Assembly (NCBI GenBank): GCA_949358305.1 | Contig: OX442317.1 | Coordinates: forward strand, 16,479,516-16,543,515 | Reading direction: 5' to 3' | DNA: 64,000 nucleotides | Source of the DNA: Strigamia acuminata | Lineage: Eukaryota > Arthropoda > Chilopoda > Geophilomorpha > Linotaeniidae | In this document: one piece after another, positions 45,001-57,100 of the stretch | How positions within the stretch are numbered: position 1 is the stretch's first letter | Layout of the letters: each line of letters starts with the position of its first letter | Made by a program: the position numbers and the translations under genes | The notes under the pieces: generated by a model | Databases searched by the model: none | Seen by the model: only the letters and a program-made list of their open reading frames with translations | Told to the model about the DNA's origin: nothing

Positions 45001-48000
45001 TAAAGTAAAGTAAAGTAAAGTAAAGTAAAGTAAAGTAAAGTAAAGTAAAGTAAAGTAAAGTAAAGTAAAGTAAAGTAAAGTAAAGTAAAGTAAAGTAAAG
45101 TAAAGTAAAGTAAAGTAAAGTAAAGTAAAGTAAAGTAAAGTAAAGTAAAGTAAAGTAAAGTAAAGTAAAGTAAAGTAAAGTAAAGTAAAGTAAAGTAAAG
45201 TAAAGTAAAGTAAAGTAAAGTAAAGTAAAGTAAAGTAAAGTAAAGTAAAGTAAAGTAAAGTAAAGTAAAGTAAAGTAAAGTAAAGTAAAGTAAAGTAAAG
45301 TAAAGTAAAGTAAAGTAAAGTAAAGTAAAGTAAAGTAAAGTAAAGTAAAGTAAAGTAAAGTAAAGTAAAGTAAAGTAAAGTAAAGTAAAGTAAAGTAAAG
45401 TAAAGTAAAGTAAAGTAAAGTAAAGTAAAGTAAAGTAAAGTAAAGTAAAGTAAAGTAAAGTAAAGTAAAGTAAAGTAAAGTAAAGTAAAGTAAAGTAAAG
45501 TAAAGTAAAGTAAAGTAAAGTAAAGTAAAGTAAAGTAAAGTAAAGTAAAGTAAAGTAAAGTAAAGTAAAGTAAAGTAAAGTAAAGTAAAGTAAAGTAAAG
45601 TAAAGTAAAGTAAAGTAAAGTAAAGTAAAGTAAAGTAAAGTAAAGTAAAGTAAAGTAAAGTAAAGTAAAGTAAAGTAAAGTAAAGTAAAGTAAAGTAAAG
45701 TAAAGTAAAGTAAAGTAAAGTAAAGTAAAGTAAAGTAAAGTAAAGTAAAGTAAAGTAAAGTAAAGTAAAGTAAAGTAAAGTAAAGTAAAGTAAAGTAAAG
45801 TAAAGTAAAGTAAAGTAAAGTAAAGTAAAGTAAAGTAAAGTAAAGTAAAGTAAAGTAAAGTAAAGTAAAGTAAAGTAAAGTAAAGTAAAGTAAAGTAAAG
45901 TAAAGTAAAGTAAAGTAAAGTAAAGTAAAGTAAAGTAAAGTAAAGTAAAGTAAAGTAAAGTAAAGTAAAGTAAAGTAAAGTAAAGTAAAGTAAAGTAAAG
46001 TAAAGTAAAGTAAAGTAAAGTAAAGTAAAGTAAAGTAAAGTAAAGTAAAGTAAAGTAAAGTAAAGTAAAGTAAAGTAAAGTAAAGTAAAGTAAAGTAAAG
46101 TAAAGTAAAGTAAAGTAAAGTAAAGTAAAGTAAAGTAAAGTAAAGTAAAGTAAAGTAAAGTAAAGTAAAGTAAAGTAAAGTAAAGTAAAGTAAAGTAAAG
46201 TAAAGTAAAGTAAAGTAAAGTAAAGTAAAGTAAAGTAAAGTAAAGTAAAGTAAAGTAAAGTAAAGTAAAGTAAAGTAAAGTAAAGTAAAGTAAAGTAAAG
46301 TAAAGTAAAGTAAAGTAAAGTAAAGTAAAGTAAAGTAAAGTAAAGTAAAGTAAAGTAAAGTAAAGTAAAGTAAAGTAAAGTAAAGTAAAGTAAAGTAAAG
46401 TAAAGTAAAGTAAAGTAAAGTAAAGTAAAGTAAAGTAAAGTAAAGTAAAGTAAAGTAAAGTAAAGTAAAGTAAAGTAAAGTAAAGTAAAGTAAAGTAAAG
46501 TAAAGTAAAGTAAAGTAAAGTAAAGTAAAGTAAAGTAAAGTAAAGTAAAGTAAAGTAAAGTAAAGTAAAGTAAAGTAAAGTAAAGTAAAGTAAAGTAAAG
46601 TAAAGTAAAGTAAAGTAAAGTAAAGTAAAGTAAAGTAAAGTAAAGTAAAGTAAAGTAAAGTAAAGTAAAGTAAAGTAAAGTAAAGTAAAGTAAAGTAAAG
46701 TAAAGTAAAGTAAAGTAAAGTAAAGTAAAGTAAAGTAAAGTAAAGTAAAGTAAAGTAAAGTAAAGTAAAGTAAAGTAAAGTAAAGTAAAGTAAAGTAAAG
46801 TAAAGTAAAGTAAAGTAAAGTAAAGTAAAGTAAAGTAAAGTAAAGTAAAGTAAAGTAAAGTAAAGTAAAGTAAAGTAAAGTAAAGTAAAGTAAAGTAAAG
46901 TAAAGTAAAGTAAAGTAAAGTAAAGTAAAGTAAAGTAAAGTAAAGTAAAGTAAAGTAAAGTAAAGTAAAGTAAAGTAAAGTAAAGTAAAGTAAAGTAAAG
47001 TAAAGTAAAGTAAAGTAAAGTAAAGTAAAGTAAAGTAAAGTAAAGTAAAGTAAAGTAAAGTAAAGTAAAGTAAAGTAAAGTAAAGTAAAGTAAAGTAAAG
47101 TAAAGTAAAGTAAAGTAAAGTAAAGTAAAGTAAAGTAAAGTAAAGTAGAGTAGAGTAGAGTAGAGTAGAGTAGAGTAAAGTAAAGTAAAGTAAAGTAAAG
47201 TAAAGTAAAGTAAAGTAAAGTAAAGTAAAGTAGAGTAGAGTAGAGTAGAGTAGAGTAGAGTAGAGTAGAGTAGAGTAGAGTAGAGTAGAGTAGAGTAGAG
47301 TAGAGTAGAGTAGAGTAGAGTAGAGTAGAGTAGAGTAGAGTAGAGTAGAGTAGAGTAGAGTAGAGTAGAGTAGAGTAGAGTAGAGTAGAGTAGAGTAGAG
47401 TAGAGTAGAGTAGAGTAGAGTAGAGTAGAGTAGAGTAGAGTAGAGTAGAGTAGAGTAGAGTAGAGTAGAGTAGAGTAGAGTAGAGTAGAGTAGAGTAGAG
47501 TAGAGTAGAGTAGAGTAGAGTAGAGTAGAGTAGAGTAGAGTAGAGTAGAGTAGAGTAGAGTAGAGTAGAGTAGAGTAGAGTAGAGTAGAGTAGAGTAGAG
47601 TAGAGTAGAGTAGAGTAGAGTAGAGTAGAGTAGAGTAGAGTAGAGTAGAGTAGAGTAGAGTAGAGTAGAGTAGAGTAGAGTAGAGTAGAGTAGAGTAGAG
47701 TAGAGTAGAGTAGAGTAGAGTAGAGTAGAGTAGAGTAGAGTAGAGTAGAGTAGAGTAGAGTAGAGTAGAGTAGAGTAGAGTAGAGTAGAGTAGAGTAGAG
47801 TAGAGTAGAGTAGAGTAGAGTAGAGTAGAGTAGAGTAGAGTAGAGTAGAGTAGAGTAGAGTAGAGTAGAGTAGAGTAGAGTAGAGTAGAGTAGAGTAGAG
47901 TAGAGTAGAGTAGAGTAGAGTAGAGTAGAGTAGAGTAGAGTAGAGTAGAGTAGAGTAGAGTAGAGTAGAGTAGAGTAGAGTAGAGTAGAGTAGAGTAGAG

Positions 48001-48162
48001 TAGAGTAGAGTAGAGTAGAGTAGAGTAGAGTAGAGTAGAGTAGAGTAGAGTAGAGTAGAGTAGAGTAGAGTAGAGTAGAGTAGAGTAGAGTAGAGTAGAG
48101 TAGAGTAGAGTAGAGTAGAGTAGAGTAGAGTAAAATAGAGTAAAATAGAGCAAAATAGAGCA
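42036..48162. repeat. 6.1 kb pentanucleotide microsatellite (TAAAG)n / (TAGAG)n
   Basis: Four homogeneous blocks are visible. TAAAG runs from 42036 to 47145 (about 1,022 units) and TAGAG from 47146 to 47175 (6 units). TAAAG returns at 47176-47230 (11 units), then TAGAG from 47231 to 48130 (180 units). The array ends with TAAAATAGAG and CAAAATAGAG variants. I see no interruption inside the blocks. Because CTTTA has no stop in any frame, the minus strand shows three open frames of more than 2,000 codons; these are artefacts. Confidence 0.97.
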
Positions 48163-48520
48163 CTCGAACCGAAAGCGACGAAATTCCAGACAACCACGAA
48201 GACGCTTTATCTTCGGCCCCGGGTGGCCGAGCGGGCAGGGCGACCTGCCGCACGGAGCTGGTGACCGAAGGTTCGCGTCCCGCTCCCGCCGACTTTTCGT
48301 TTCACCGATCTTCTGGACAATCCTACTTCTATGATTTCTTACAAATGAGTACTTTACTTTATGAACGAATTCTCATGAATACTACTCTCCCGCAAGACCC
48401 GCGGGAGGGGGGGTCGAAGGTATCGGCCCTTCTTTATTTTATTTTTATTTTATTTTATTTGATTTGATTTGATTTGATTTGATTTGATTTGATTTGATTT
48501 GATTTGATTTGATTTGATTT
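48163..48520 (+). repeat. tRNA-derived SINE-like unit 1
   Basis: The unit opens with AAGCGACGAAATTCCAGACA and the head ends CGCTTTATCTT. The tRNA-like part (48215-48293) has an A box (TGGCCGAGCGG) and a B box (GGTTCGCGTCC, one change from consensus). A body and a GC hairpin CTCCCGC/GCGGGAG at about 48388-48408 follow, then GGTATCGGCCCTTCTTTA and an ATTTT/GATTT tail. It starts directly at the end of the long microsatellite. The A box resembles Ser/Leu-type tRNAs. Confidence 0.8.
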
Positions 48521-48592
48521 TATTTTATTTCATTCTTTTTGTTTTTATCCACCCATCTACCTATCAATCTATCCATTTATTCGTTTATCTAT

Positions 48593-48623
<31 letters not shown>

Positions 48624-48640
48624 CCGAAGTGAAACAAACA

Positions 48641-49070
48641 TTCGAATCGGAAGCGACGAAATCCTAGACGACCACGAAGACGCTTTATCTTCGGCCCCGA
48701 GTGGCCGAGCGGGCAGGGCGACCTGCCGCACGGAGCTGGTGACCGAGGGTTCGCGTCCCGCTCTCCCCCGACTTTTCGTTGGCAACATTGAATGATTGAT
48801 TTGTATTAGTTGGTTTATTATACTGTGACAAGTTCTTGAAAATACTACTCTTCCGCAAGCCTCGCGGGAGGGGGGGTCGAAGGTATCGGCCCTTCTTTAT
48901 TTTATTTCATTTTATTTTATTCTATTTTTAATTTTATTTCCACCTACCTATCTACCCGTCTATTTATTTATTTGTTTATTTATTTGTTTATTTATTTATT
49001 TCTTTCTTTCTTTCTTTCTTTCTTTTTTCTTCCTTTCGTCTCTTTTCCTCTCGTTCGTTCGGCCAAAATG
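48641..49070 (+). repeat. tRNA-derived SINE-like unit 2
   Basis: tRNA-like part at 48693-48772 with TGGCCGAGCGG and GGTTCGCGTCC. The terminal hairpin has one arm changed (TTCCGC against GCGGGA, a T-G pair), followed by CCCTTCTTTATTTTA and an ATTT/CTTT tail. Confidence 0.8.
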
Positions 49071-49520
49071 AAACGAATACTCGAATCGGAAGCGACGAAA
49101 TTCTAGACGACCACGAGGACGCTTTATCTTCGGCCCCGGGTGGCCGAGCGAGTAGAGTGACCTACCGCACGGAGCTGGTGACCGAGAGTTCGAGTCCCGC
49201 TCTCCCGACTTTCCGTTTCTCCGAAATTATTCGGTAACATCTCTTTCTTTCTTCGTAATTACTCGTTATCGTACTAGTGGTTTATTAATACATTCTCATG
49301 GGCAATACTCTCCCGCAAGACCCGCGGGAGGGGGGGTCGAAGGTATCGGCCCTTCTTTATTTTTATTCAATTTATTTATATTTATATTTATATTTATATT
49401 TATATTTTATTTTTTTTTATTTAATTTCCACGTGTCTATCTACCCATCTACCTATCTATTTATCTATCTATTTATTTATTCGTTTATTCGTTTGTGTCTG
49501 TCTTTCTTCCGTTCATTCGA
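49071..49520 (+). repeat. tRNA-derived SINE-like unit 3
   Basis: tRNA-like part at 49132-49208, with A box TGGCCGAGCGA and B box-type AGTTCGAGTCC. Terminal hairpin CTCCCGC/GCGGGAG at about 49308-49330, then a TATTTA/TTTATCTA tail. Confidence 0.8.
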
Positions 49521-49919
49521 CCAAAGTGAAGTAAATTGGAACCGACACGATTCTAGGCGACTACGAGGGCGTTTTATCTTCGGGCCCGGGTGGCCGAGTG
49601 GGCAGAGCTACCTGCCGCACGGAGACGTGGACCGAAGGTTCGAGTCCCGCTCCCGCCGACTTTTCGTTTCACCGATGATACAAACAATTCTTTCTTTCTT
49701 TCTTTCTTCCATGATTTGAAACTTACGAATGATTGATGTGATGTGAATACTACCCTCCCGCAAGACCCGCGGGAGGGGGGGTCGAAGGCATCGACCCTTC
49801 TTTATTTTATTTCACTTTATTTTCATTATTTTTTTTTTTCTATTTTTTTTTTTTTATTTATTTCCACCCATTTATCTATTTATTCATTTATTCATTCGCG
49901 TCTCTCTTTCGTTCATTTG
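49521..49919 (+). repeat. tRNA-derived SINE-like unit 4
   Basis: Begins CAAAGTGAAGTAAATTGG. The tRNA-like part at 49582-49660 has TGGCCGAGTGG and GGTTCGAGTCC, both consensus. Terminal hairpin at about 49755-49776. Nearly identical to unit 5. Confidence 0.85.
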
Positions 49920-50340
49920 GCCAAAGTGAAGTAAATTGGAACCGACACGATTCTAGGCGTCTACGAGGGCGTTTTATCTTCGGGCCCGGGTGGCCGAGTG
50001 GGCAGAGCTACCTGCCGCACGGAGACGTGGACCGAAGGTTCGAGTCCCGCTCCCGCCGACTTTTCATTTCACCGATGTTTTCTCAGAAACCCTTCTTCTA
50101 TGATTGATTTGTTACAAATGAGTACTTTACTAACGCATTCTCATGAATACTACTCTCTCGCAAGACCCGCGGGAGGGGGGGTCGAAGGTATCGGCCCTTC
50201 TTTATTTTATTCGACCTCCCTCCTCTCGTTCTTTTATTTTATTTCATTCCACTTTTTTATTTTATTTATTTTTTTTTTTTACTTATTTCTTTCCATTCTT
50301 CTCTCTTTTTATTCATTCATTCGTTCATTCATTCATTTAT
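49920..50340 (+). repeat. tRNA-derived SINE-like unit 5
   Basis: Begins CCAAAGTGAAGTAAATTGG. The tRNA-like part at 49982-50060 is nearly identical to unit 4. The terminal hairpin has CTCTCGC against GCGGGAG, so one G-U pair, followed by CCCTTCTTTATTTTA and a T-rich tail with ATTC repeats. Confidence 0.85.
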
Positions 50341-51471
50341 TTGGTTCGTTTTGTTTTTATAAATCCAGTCCGCGTCGTCAGGTGCCGCTCTACGGAGTTT
50401 GCGCCGCAGCAAAACAACACCCATTCCTACCTTTGACCCCGCTCGACGGCGTCATTCAATCCGCACGCACCATCGTCGAAAAAGAAAGAAAAAGAAACGA
50501 GAAACGAGAAATAAACCAATAAAGAAAGACGAGCCGACCGACCAACTTTCCCGGTTCGTGTTTATTAATTTATTAATCAATTAATTGATTAATTGATTGG
50601 TTGGCTAAACGACCGTTTCGTCCGTTCGTTCGTTCGTTCGTTTAAGCCATGACGGACGGTTTCCCCAAAACGGACGCGGGCGCGCGCGTGTGGGTCGCCG
50701 CGACGACGTCGTACCGGCAGGACGTCGGTTTCGCCGGCGGGACGCCCGGCTACTGCGGTCGCTGCGTGCCGAGCAGCTCGGAGTTCGATTACTTCGAGGA
50801 GCTGTTCGGCGAGGCGGCCCGTTTCATCGTGACCGCGACGAATCGAGCCATCCGGAGAGAGGCGAGAGAGGAGGAAATGGCGCGAGCGCAGGTGCCGAGA
50901 AAAAAACAACGGTGACGATCCGCGACACTCACTCTCACGCTCGTTTTCGTTTTCGTTCTAGGTGCTCGCCGCGTCGCGGCCACGGCCACGAGGTCCAAAG
51001 TCCAGACGAACGACGGCGGCGACGACGACGACGACTGCTGCCGGTGGGAGCGTCGTGGCCGTTGCCGGTGGCAGCGGCACCCGACCCGGGGCGCGGTGCG
51101 CGGACCTGAGGGTGCGCCTCACCGCGGGCGACCGGGGGGCGGCCGACGCGGCCGCTCGACGACAATTAGCCCCTCCTCCCCCTCCTCCTCCTCGGCAGAG
51201 GGCACGTGGGCCGGTTCGACCCCTGGCGCTGGACGAGCTGTACGCGTACCTGGGCATTCTCGTGCTCACCGGTTACAACCGACAGCCCGAACTGCGCCAC
51301 TACTGGCAGGGCGACAGGCCAGGCGATCTCGGCGCGCCGGCCGTCCGACGAGCGATGACGCGCCAACGGTTCGAAGAGGTTTCGCGTTATCTCCACTACA
51401 GCACGCAGCCGTCGTACCAGCGGCTGCGTGTTGGCGGGTCGGCGGCCGGCTCCGACGGCGGCAGCACGACG

Positions 51472-51511
51472 GGAGAGAGGGCGGCGTTCTTGGAGAGAGG
51501 GCGGCGTTCTT
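51472..51511 (+). repeat. 20 bp tandem duplication in transposase exon 2
   Basis: GAGAGAGGGCGGCGTTCTTG occurs twice back to back. Exon 2 is 698 bp; removing one copy gives 678 bp, a multiple of three that restores agreement with the downstream phase. The duplication is therefore a secondary lesion. Confidence 0.9.
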
Positions 51512-52625
51512 GAAGGAACGCGAACGAGAGGACGGCACGACGAAAGTCCGTTTGTTCGCCGATCTGGTGAACAAGCGCTTTCGCGCGTGCCGCGAGCCCA
51601 GCCAAACTCTCTGCGTCGACGAATCGATGATCGCCTACCGGGGTCGATCGGAGATGAAGGTGCGTGCGGAGGTCGCCCTCCGATCTCGTTTTTCTCTAAC
51701 GTTCTTTCTTTCTTTCTTTCTTTCTTTCTTTAACGTTCTTCCCAGGTCCGTCAACCGGCCAAGCCCATCAAATGGGGCTTCGAGTTGTTCACACTATGCG
51801 ACGCGGGCACCGCCTACGTGCTGAACGACGAGGCGCACATCGGCAAACGCGCCAAAATGTTCTTCGACCCGGACGAGGAGCCGGAGCCAGAGTGAGTCAC
51901 TTCGTCGTCGCTGTTTCTCTCCTTCGTTCTCACAATTCCTTCTTTTTCTTTTCTCTTTTTTTCGTTTCCAGGTACCCGGGCAGCATCATCGGACGCATCG
52001 TCATCTACGTCGCCAGGCACTACCTCGGCAAAGGGCACACGATTGCGTGCGACAATCGATTCACGTCCGCCGTGCTGTTCGAGCACCTCTTTGCCCGCCA
52101 CAACACAATGGCCGTCGGGACGCTGCGGTCCAACGCGGCCCAAATGCCGCCCGACCTCCCGGACCCCAAGCGGTACCGAGCCAACGCGAGAGGTAAACCG
52201 CCCGCTCGCTCTTCGCATCGTCGGCCGATTGATTGATTGATTGATTGATTGATTTCACTTCTTTTTCATTCATAGGCGATTTCCTGCATCGTCAGAGTGG
52301 CCGACTGTTGCTTACCTGGTGGAGGGACACGACGACCGTGAGTCTGCTCAGCACGAACGTCGACCCGTTGGCGGCGCCCGGGCACGTCTCCCGTCGCATC
52401 GGCGGCAACAGGGTGGACGTCCGTTGCCCGGCGCCCGCGCTTTCGTACACGCGCAATTTCCACTGGGTGGACGTGCTGAACAGGCTGGTCTCCTCGTTCC
52501 GCATCGGGCGCCGTTCCCCGTACTGGCACCGGTACTTCTTCTTCCACAAGCTGAACCAAGGTGAGCGGGGCGCCGTTTGCCACCGATTAATCCGTCGCTA
52601 ATTAATTCTCGCTTCTCTTCTCTTC

Positions 52626-52630
52626 TCTTC
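52626..52630. other. Target-site duplication TCTTC (left)
   Basis: TCTTC precedes the second copia's left LTR and recurs at 59465-59469 right after its terminal CAACA. The insertion landed in the polypyrimidine tract of transposase intron 5, six bases from the acceptor AG. Confidence 0.9.
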
Positions 52631-52910
52631 TGTTGGCTTTTGTTCTCCGAGATTTGTGATATGCAATTGATTATTGATGTTACACATGTTTGATTTGTAA
52701 TTATTTATGATTTTATAGTTTATTATCATGTAAACATTGATGTATCAATTGGGTTACCGTAGTTGGAGTTGTTTTTTAACTGCTTAGCAACTGTTGTTAT
52801 TACTTGTTCTCTTGTTGTTGATTTTTCTCCATGCTTGCATGAGATGATTAAATCTTGTTCTTTTACTCACTTTTGGCCTGGAATTTGTTCTTCAATCCAT
52901 ACTTTCAACA
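52631..52910 (+). repeat. copia 5' LTR (280 bp)
   Basis: Begins TGTTGGCTTTTGTTCTCCGAG and ends CTTTCAACA. The start resembles the LTR of the first copia (TGTTGGGCTTTTTATTCC), so the elements are related subfamilies. Confidence 0.9.
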
Positions 52911-52924
52911 TGGTAGCAGAGGAT
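52911..52924 (+). promoter_or_regulatory. Primer binding site for initiator tRNA-Met
   Basis: TGGTAGCAGAGGAT abuts the LTR and is complementary to the initiator tRNA-Met 3' end. It is the same as in the first copia. Confidence 0.9.
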
Positions 52925-54197
52925 TAGAGTTCATTCCATCACTGTGAGTTGTTCATGTTGAATTTTGGCCAAGTTTTTGTCAAAATTCCATGAATTTTCG
53001 TTCATCTTATCCTGCTGATCGATTACTCGCTCCTGGCAAAATGGCCGACCTCGTTTCTTCATGCCTGCTCACCCGACGATTTTGATGCTTTTTCTGCAAT
53101 TTGCAACAGATTTGAACGCTGCAAATTTTCGTGGGTACTGTCCAGGGCTTGTAGAAGGATCGTGGGTACTTTTCCTGATGGATTTCCGTGGATTTTCGCC
53201 GATGATCGCCGCAGATTCGCCCGATCGCGATGCACCAAATTCCGAGTGATTTTCGCCGACGATTTTCGCGTGTTTCATCGAGTTTTTGACTGTGCCATCC
53301 AGTATCTGCTTGTGTTTAGCAGTGTACGTGTTATACACACGATTGTGAGTACTTTTCATCATGTTTTCCACGTTTTTCGGGCCGATTTTCGTTGTTTTTG
53401 CGCCATATGCCCGTGCGCTTCACGAGGATCTTCTCGCCGAATTTTAACGTGCTTTTCATCGAATTTAGTGCTTTTTCGTCGATACTGTGTTGTGCCAGGG
53501 ATTATTAGATTATTCCACTTGTTTCCACAAGTGTTGTGAGTACTTTTGGATTGATTTCGTCCCGCACACGTAAAGTGATGAGTGAACATTTCTATGATCG
53601 CCGTGTTTCCTGCTTCACATCGCTAATTTGCTTCATTTGAGCATTTTTCTGATTATTTTATATATTTTTCAGACATTTTCTGCATTTTTACGTGGAATTT
53701 TCGTCGATTTTCATCCAGAATTTTACCGTACGACGTGTACGAAGCGGCAGACGTTTGCCAACCATTTTACTAAGATTTTCGAGGATTTTCGTCGAGTATC
53801 CCAAGAGATTCTACCAGATTCTCCTCATATTTTTTTTCATGAAACTTTGTTAAATATTAAGTTTCGTGAAACTTTGTATGAGATTAAGGTTTTTGGTAGG
53901 GACCTGGTGTAGGATCCTGGATTTGTATTTGTTAGTGGATTTAATTGCCCTAACAGATACAAATCTTTGCCTCGGTCATTGCACTTTGACCGTTGTATTA
54001 ATTTGCCGTGCCCGACAGTGGAGTATCCGGGGGCCATAGGGCCATTATTTCCCGACAACTCCTAAACGGCCACTGTTTAGTTGGGTTGGCTAGCAACCTG
54101 AATAGCCCAATTCTGGTTTTCCGCCTCGAACAACGATACCGCGCGTTCTCCTGTCACCTCGACCAAACTTTTCGCAGAACCGCTCACTTATATCGTC

Positions 54198-57100
54198 ATG
54201 GCGGATTCCGGCAAATCTCACCAATTTTCAATTCCACGACTGAACTCCGATAACTACGAATCTTGGTCCCGAAATATCCAATTTTTGCTCTTGGAAAAAG
54301 GAGTAGATGATTTCATCTCAGAGAATCCTCCGGTCAGAGACGAAGCCTGGGATCAGCCTCGAAAACAGCTTCACGACGACCGTTCAAAGCGTGCAAAAGC
54401 CTTGCTTGGCTTGTTTGTCGAGTCCCAATATCAGGACATTGTTCTTGCTGCGGACTCCGCACGTGACGCCTGGGTAGCCTTGAAAGCGACATTTCAGCCA
54501 ACTTCTCTTGCCCGAATTGCTAAACTCCGCCGAGATTTCCTGATGATGCGTTTACTTCCGAATGAAGACATGTCAGTTTTCATTAGCCGTGTCACCAAAG
54601 CCCGTGCCGTTTTGAAGGACTTGGAAGTCACATTTTCGGATTCGGATGTCGCTTATCAACTTTTGGATTTGTTACCAGATTCGTACGAGGCGACCGTGCA
54701 AACGATTTACCATTGGTCTAAAGCGGATTTCACATTAAAGGAAGTCTCCGACCATCTTCTCTCCGAATTTAATCGTTTGAAGATGAAGAATGCAGATTCG
54801 GGGTCATCGACTAGTTTACAGTCAGCGAGTTCGTCTTCGAGTGCACCGACGAGAGTTTTCAAGCCCTTGTCACAAATTCAGTGCTTTAATTGCAAGGAAA
54901 TGGGACACTATGCGAACAAGTGCCCCAAACCTCGAGTCCAGGGCGTTGCCTCTTCCAACTCGTCTACCAATCGTGGTCGCCGATCTTCGTCTCGGAACCG
55001 CAAAAGTGGACGCGGTAATGCAACACCACCTGCCCCGAGTGCTCAAAGTGTTTCAAGTGCAAGGTCCGGTTTAGGTTTCTTTGCACGGTCAGAATCCAAC
55101 GTCGCATCGACTTCGTCTTTGGAATGGCTAATTGATTCGGGTTCATCTGACCACGTGTGTTGCCGTCGTGATTCTTTTTCGACGTACAAGCCCGTTTCGA
55201 ATTATTTCATCATTTTGGGTGAAGGCCGTTCACGAGTTGATGGTATAGGTGACGTGGTTTTGCGGATTGGTCGTGGTGGCGCGAAAGGAGAATTTCCCGT
55301 CACAATGCATAATGTTCTTCATGCCCCCGCTTTTTCGCGTAATTTAGTCAGTTTGTCAAAAATTGATCGCGCCGGACTACATTTTGTGGCTTCAAATGGT
55401 TTAATGACCATTTTTGATCCGTCCGACAAAGCCAAACAATTTCTTTTGCATGCCAAACTGAAGGATGATTTATATTCCCTTCAGCATGTCTTGCCCGCAG
55501 ATTCTACATCTGCGCCGCTTCCTGCGCTTACGGCCACCTCAGTGGTCAAGCCGGTCCTCTCTGCGCAGACTATAAAGCCTGCTCGGCATGTCACTTTTGC
55601 TGAGGGACCTGCTTTATCCCCTCCTTGTAAACCCCCGAAGGGGAAGTTATCCGATTTAGAGCTTTGGCACCGGAGATTTGGGCATTTTAATACCGAAGGT
55701 TTACACTTTTTAGCGAAATCTCCGAATGCTTCCGGAATCGATATTTCGACTTCCGCATTTCCGGCATGTGCCGTGTGTGCTCGTTCTAAATCCACCCGAG
55801 CCTCGTTTCCGAGTGCAAAGAATAGAATTTCCAGTAAGAAGCCTTTGGATTTAATCCATATGGACGTTTGGGGAAATTCCCCAACTACTTCCGTGGGTGG
55901 CGCTCGTTATTTATTAACGATCGTGGATGACTTTTCTCGCTATTCCTTTGTTGTCCCTATGAAAACGAAGGGGGAAGTTTTTGAAGTTTTTAAACTTTTC
56001 CATGCTCGGATGGAAACATTATGGGGGGCTGGCTGCATTAAAGCAGTCAGAACCGATAACGGGATGGAATTTTGCTCTAAAAATTTCGAAAATTTCTTGC
56101 TCCAGCGTGGCATCAAGGCACAGCGCACGAATGTTTATACACCTGAGCAGAATGGCGTTGCGGAACGCCTTAACCGCACCTTATTTGAAGGCGTGCGTTC
56201 CTTGTTTTTGATGACGTCTTTGCCTCGAGAATTGTGGGCTGAGCTCGCGGTTTCAATGATTTATCTCAAGAATCGCTTTCCACATAAATCTCTGAACAAC
56301 CTTATCCCCTATTGTCTGTGGTACAATAAGGCTGTTCCACTCAAGCACTTAAAAGTGATTGGGTCAAGGTGTTTTGTGCACATACCACAACATGTCCGTG
56401 GTTCAAAATTCGAGTCTAGAGCCTGGACAGGTGTAGTTGTTGGCTATGCTTTGCGCACGCGAGGTTATCGCGTGTGGTGCCCGAAGCGCCGTGCAGTGTT
56501 TGAGTCAAAGCATGTTCGTTTTGATGAAAACTGCATGTGGGGACATCCTCGTTTTTATGAGGGTACTGAGGTAACTGATGAGGGAGCTATATCGGTGACA
56601 TTAGATTCGGATTTCGATTCCGATCCACCTCTTCCTCCACCTCCTCCTCAACGTCCCCCCAATCTTCCTCCGCTTTCTTATCCTCCTCCACCTTCTTATC
56701 CTCCTCCTCCACCGCCTGTGGTTACTCGACCTTCGGCGCAAGCGCAACCGTTGCCTACACCTCCTACTATTGCCTCGCCACTAAATCAGCCTCAGCCTTC
56801 TACTTCGGCTGTGGGGGGCAAGTGGACTCGCTCCGAGGTGATTCGGCAGTCTGGTGCGACTATGGGAAACACTGATGTGTATTTTTATCCCCCGGATCAT
56901 ACCAGATTACGGAGTCATGTTGACGTTGCGCAATATTGCGCAGATCATCGATTGACATATGACCGTGATAATTTTGACTTTTGCACCCGGAACGTGCCTG
57001 TTTGCACGGTTGATCCCCCTCCGGCAGATCCAACTGCTTTTCCTCTTCCTAGTCCTACGGCTTCAGAAGATGAAGCATTAGGGGATTGCTATTCTGCTAC

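Noticed and set aside
41986-48253. Three overlapping minus-strand open frames of more than 2,000 codons (Leu/Tyr/Thr/Phe/Ser repeats)
   Set aside because: They are produced by the CTTTA/CTCTA pentanucleotide, which has no stop codon in any frame. All three frames are open equally, with no start context or non-repeat domain.
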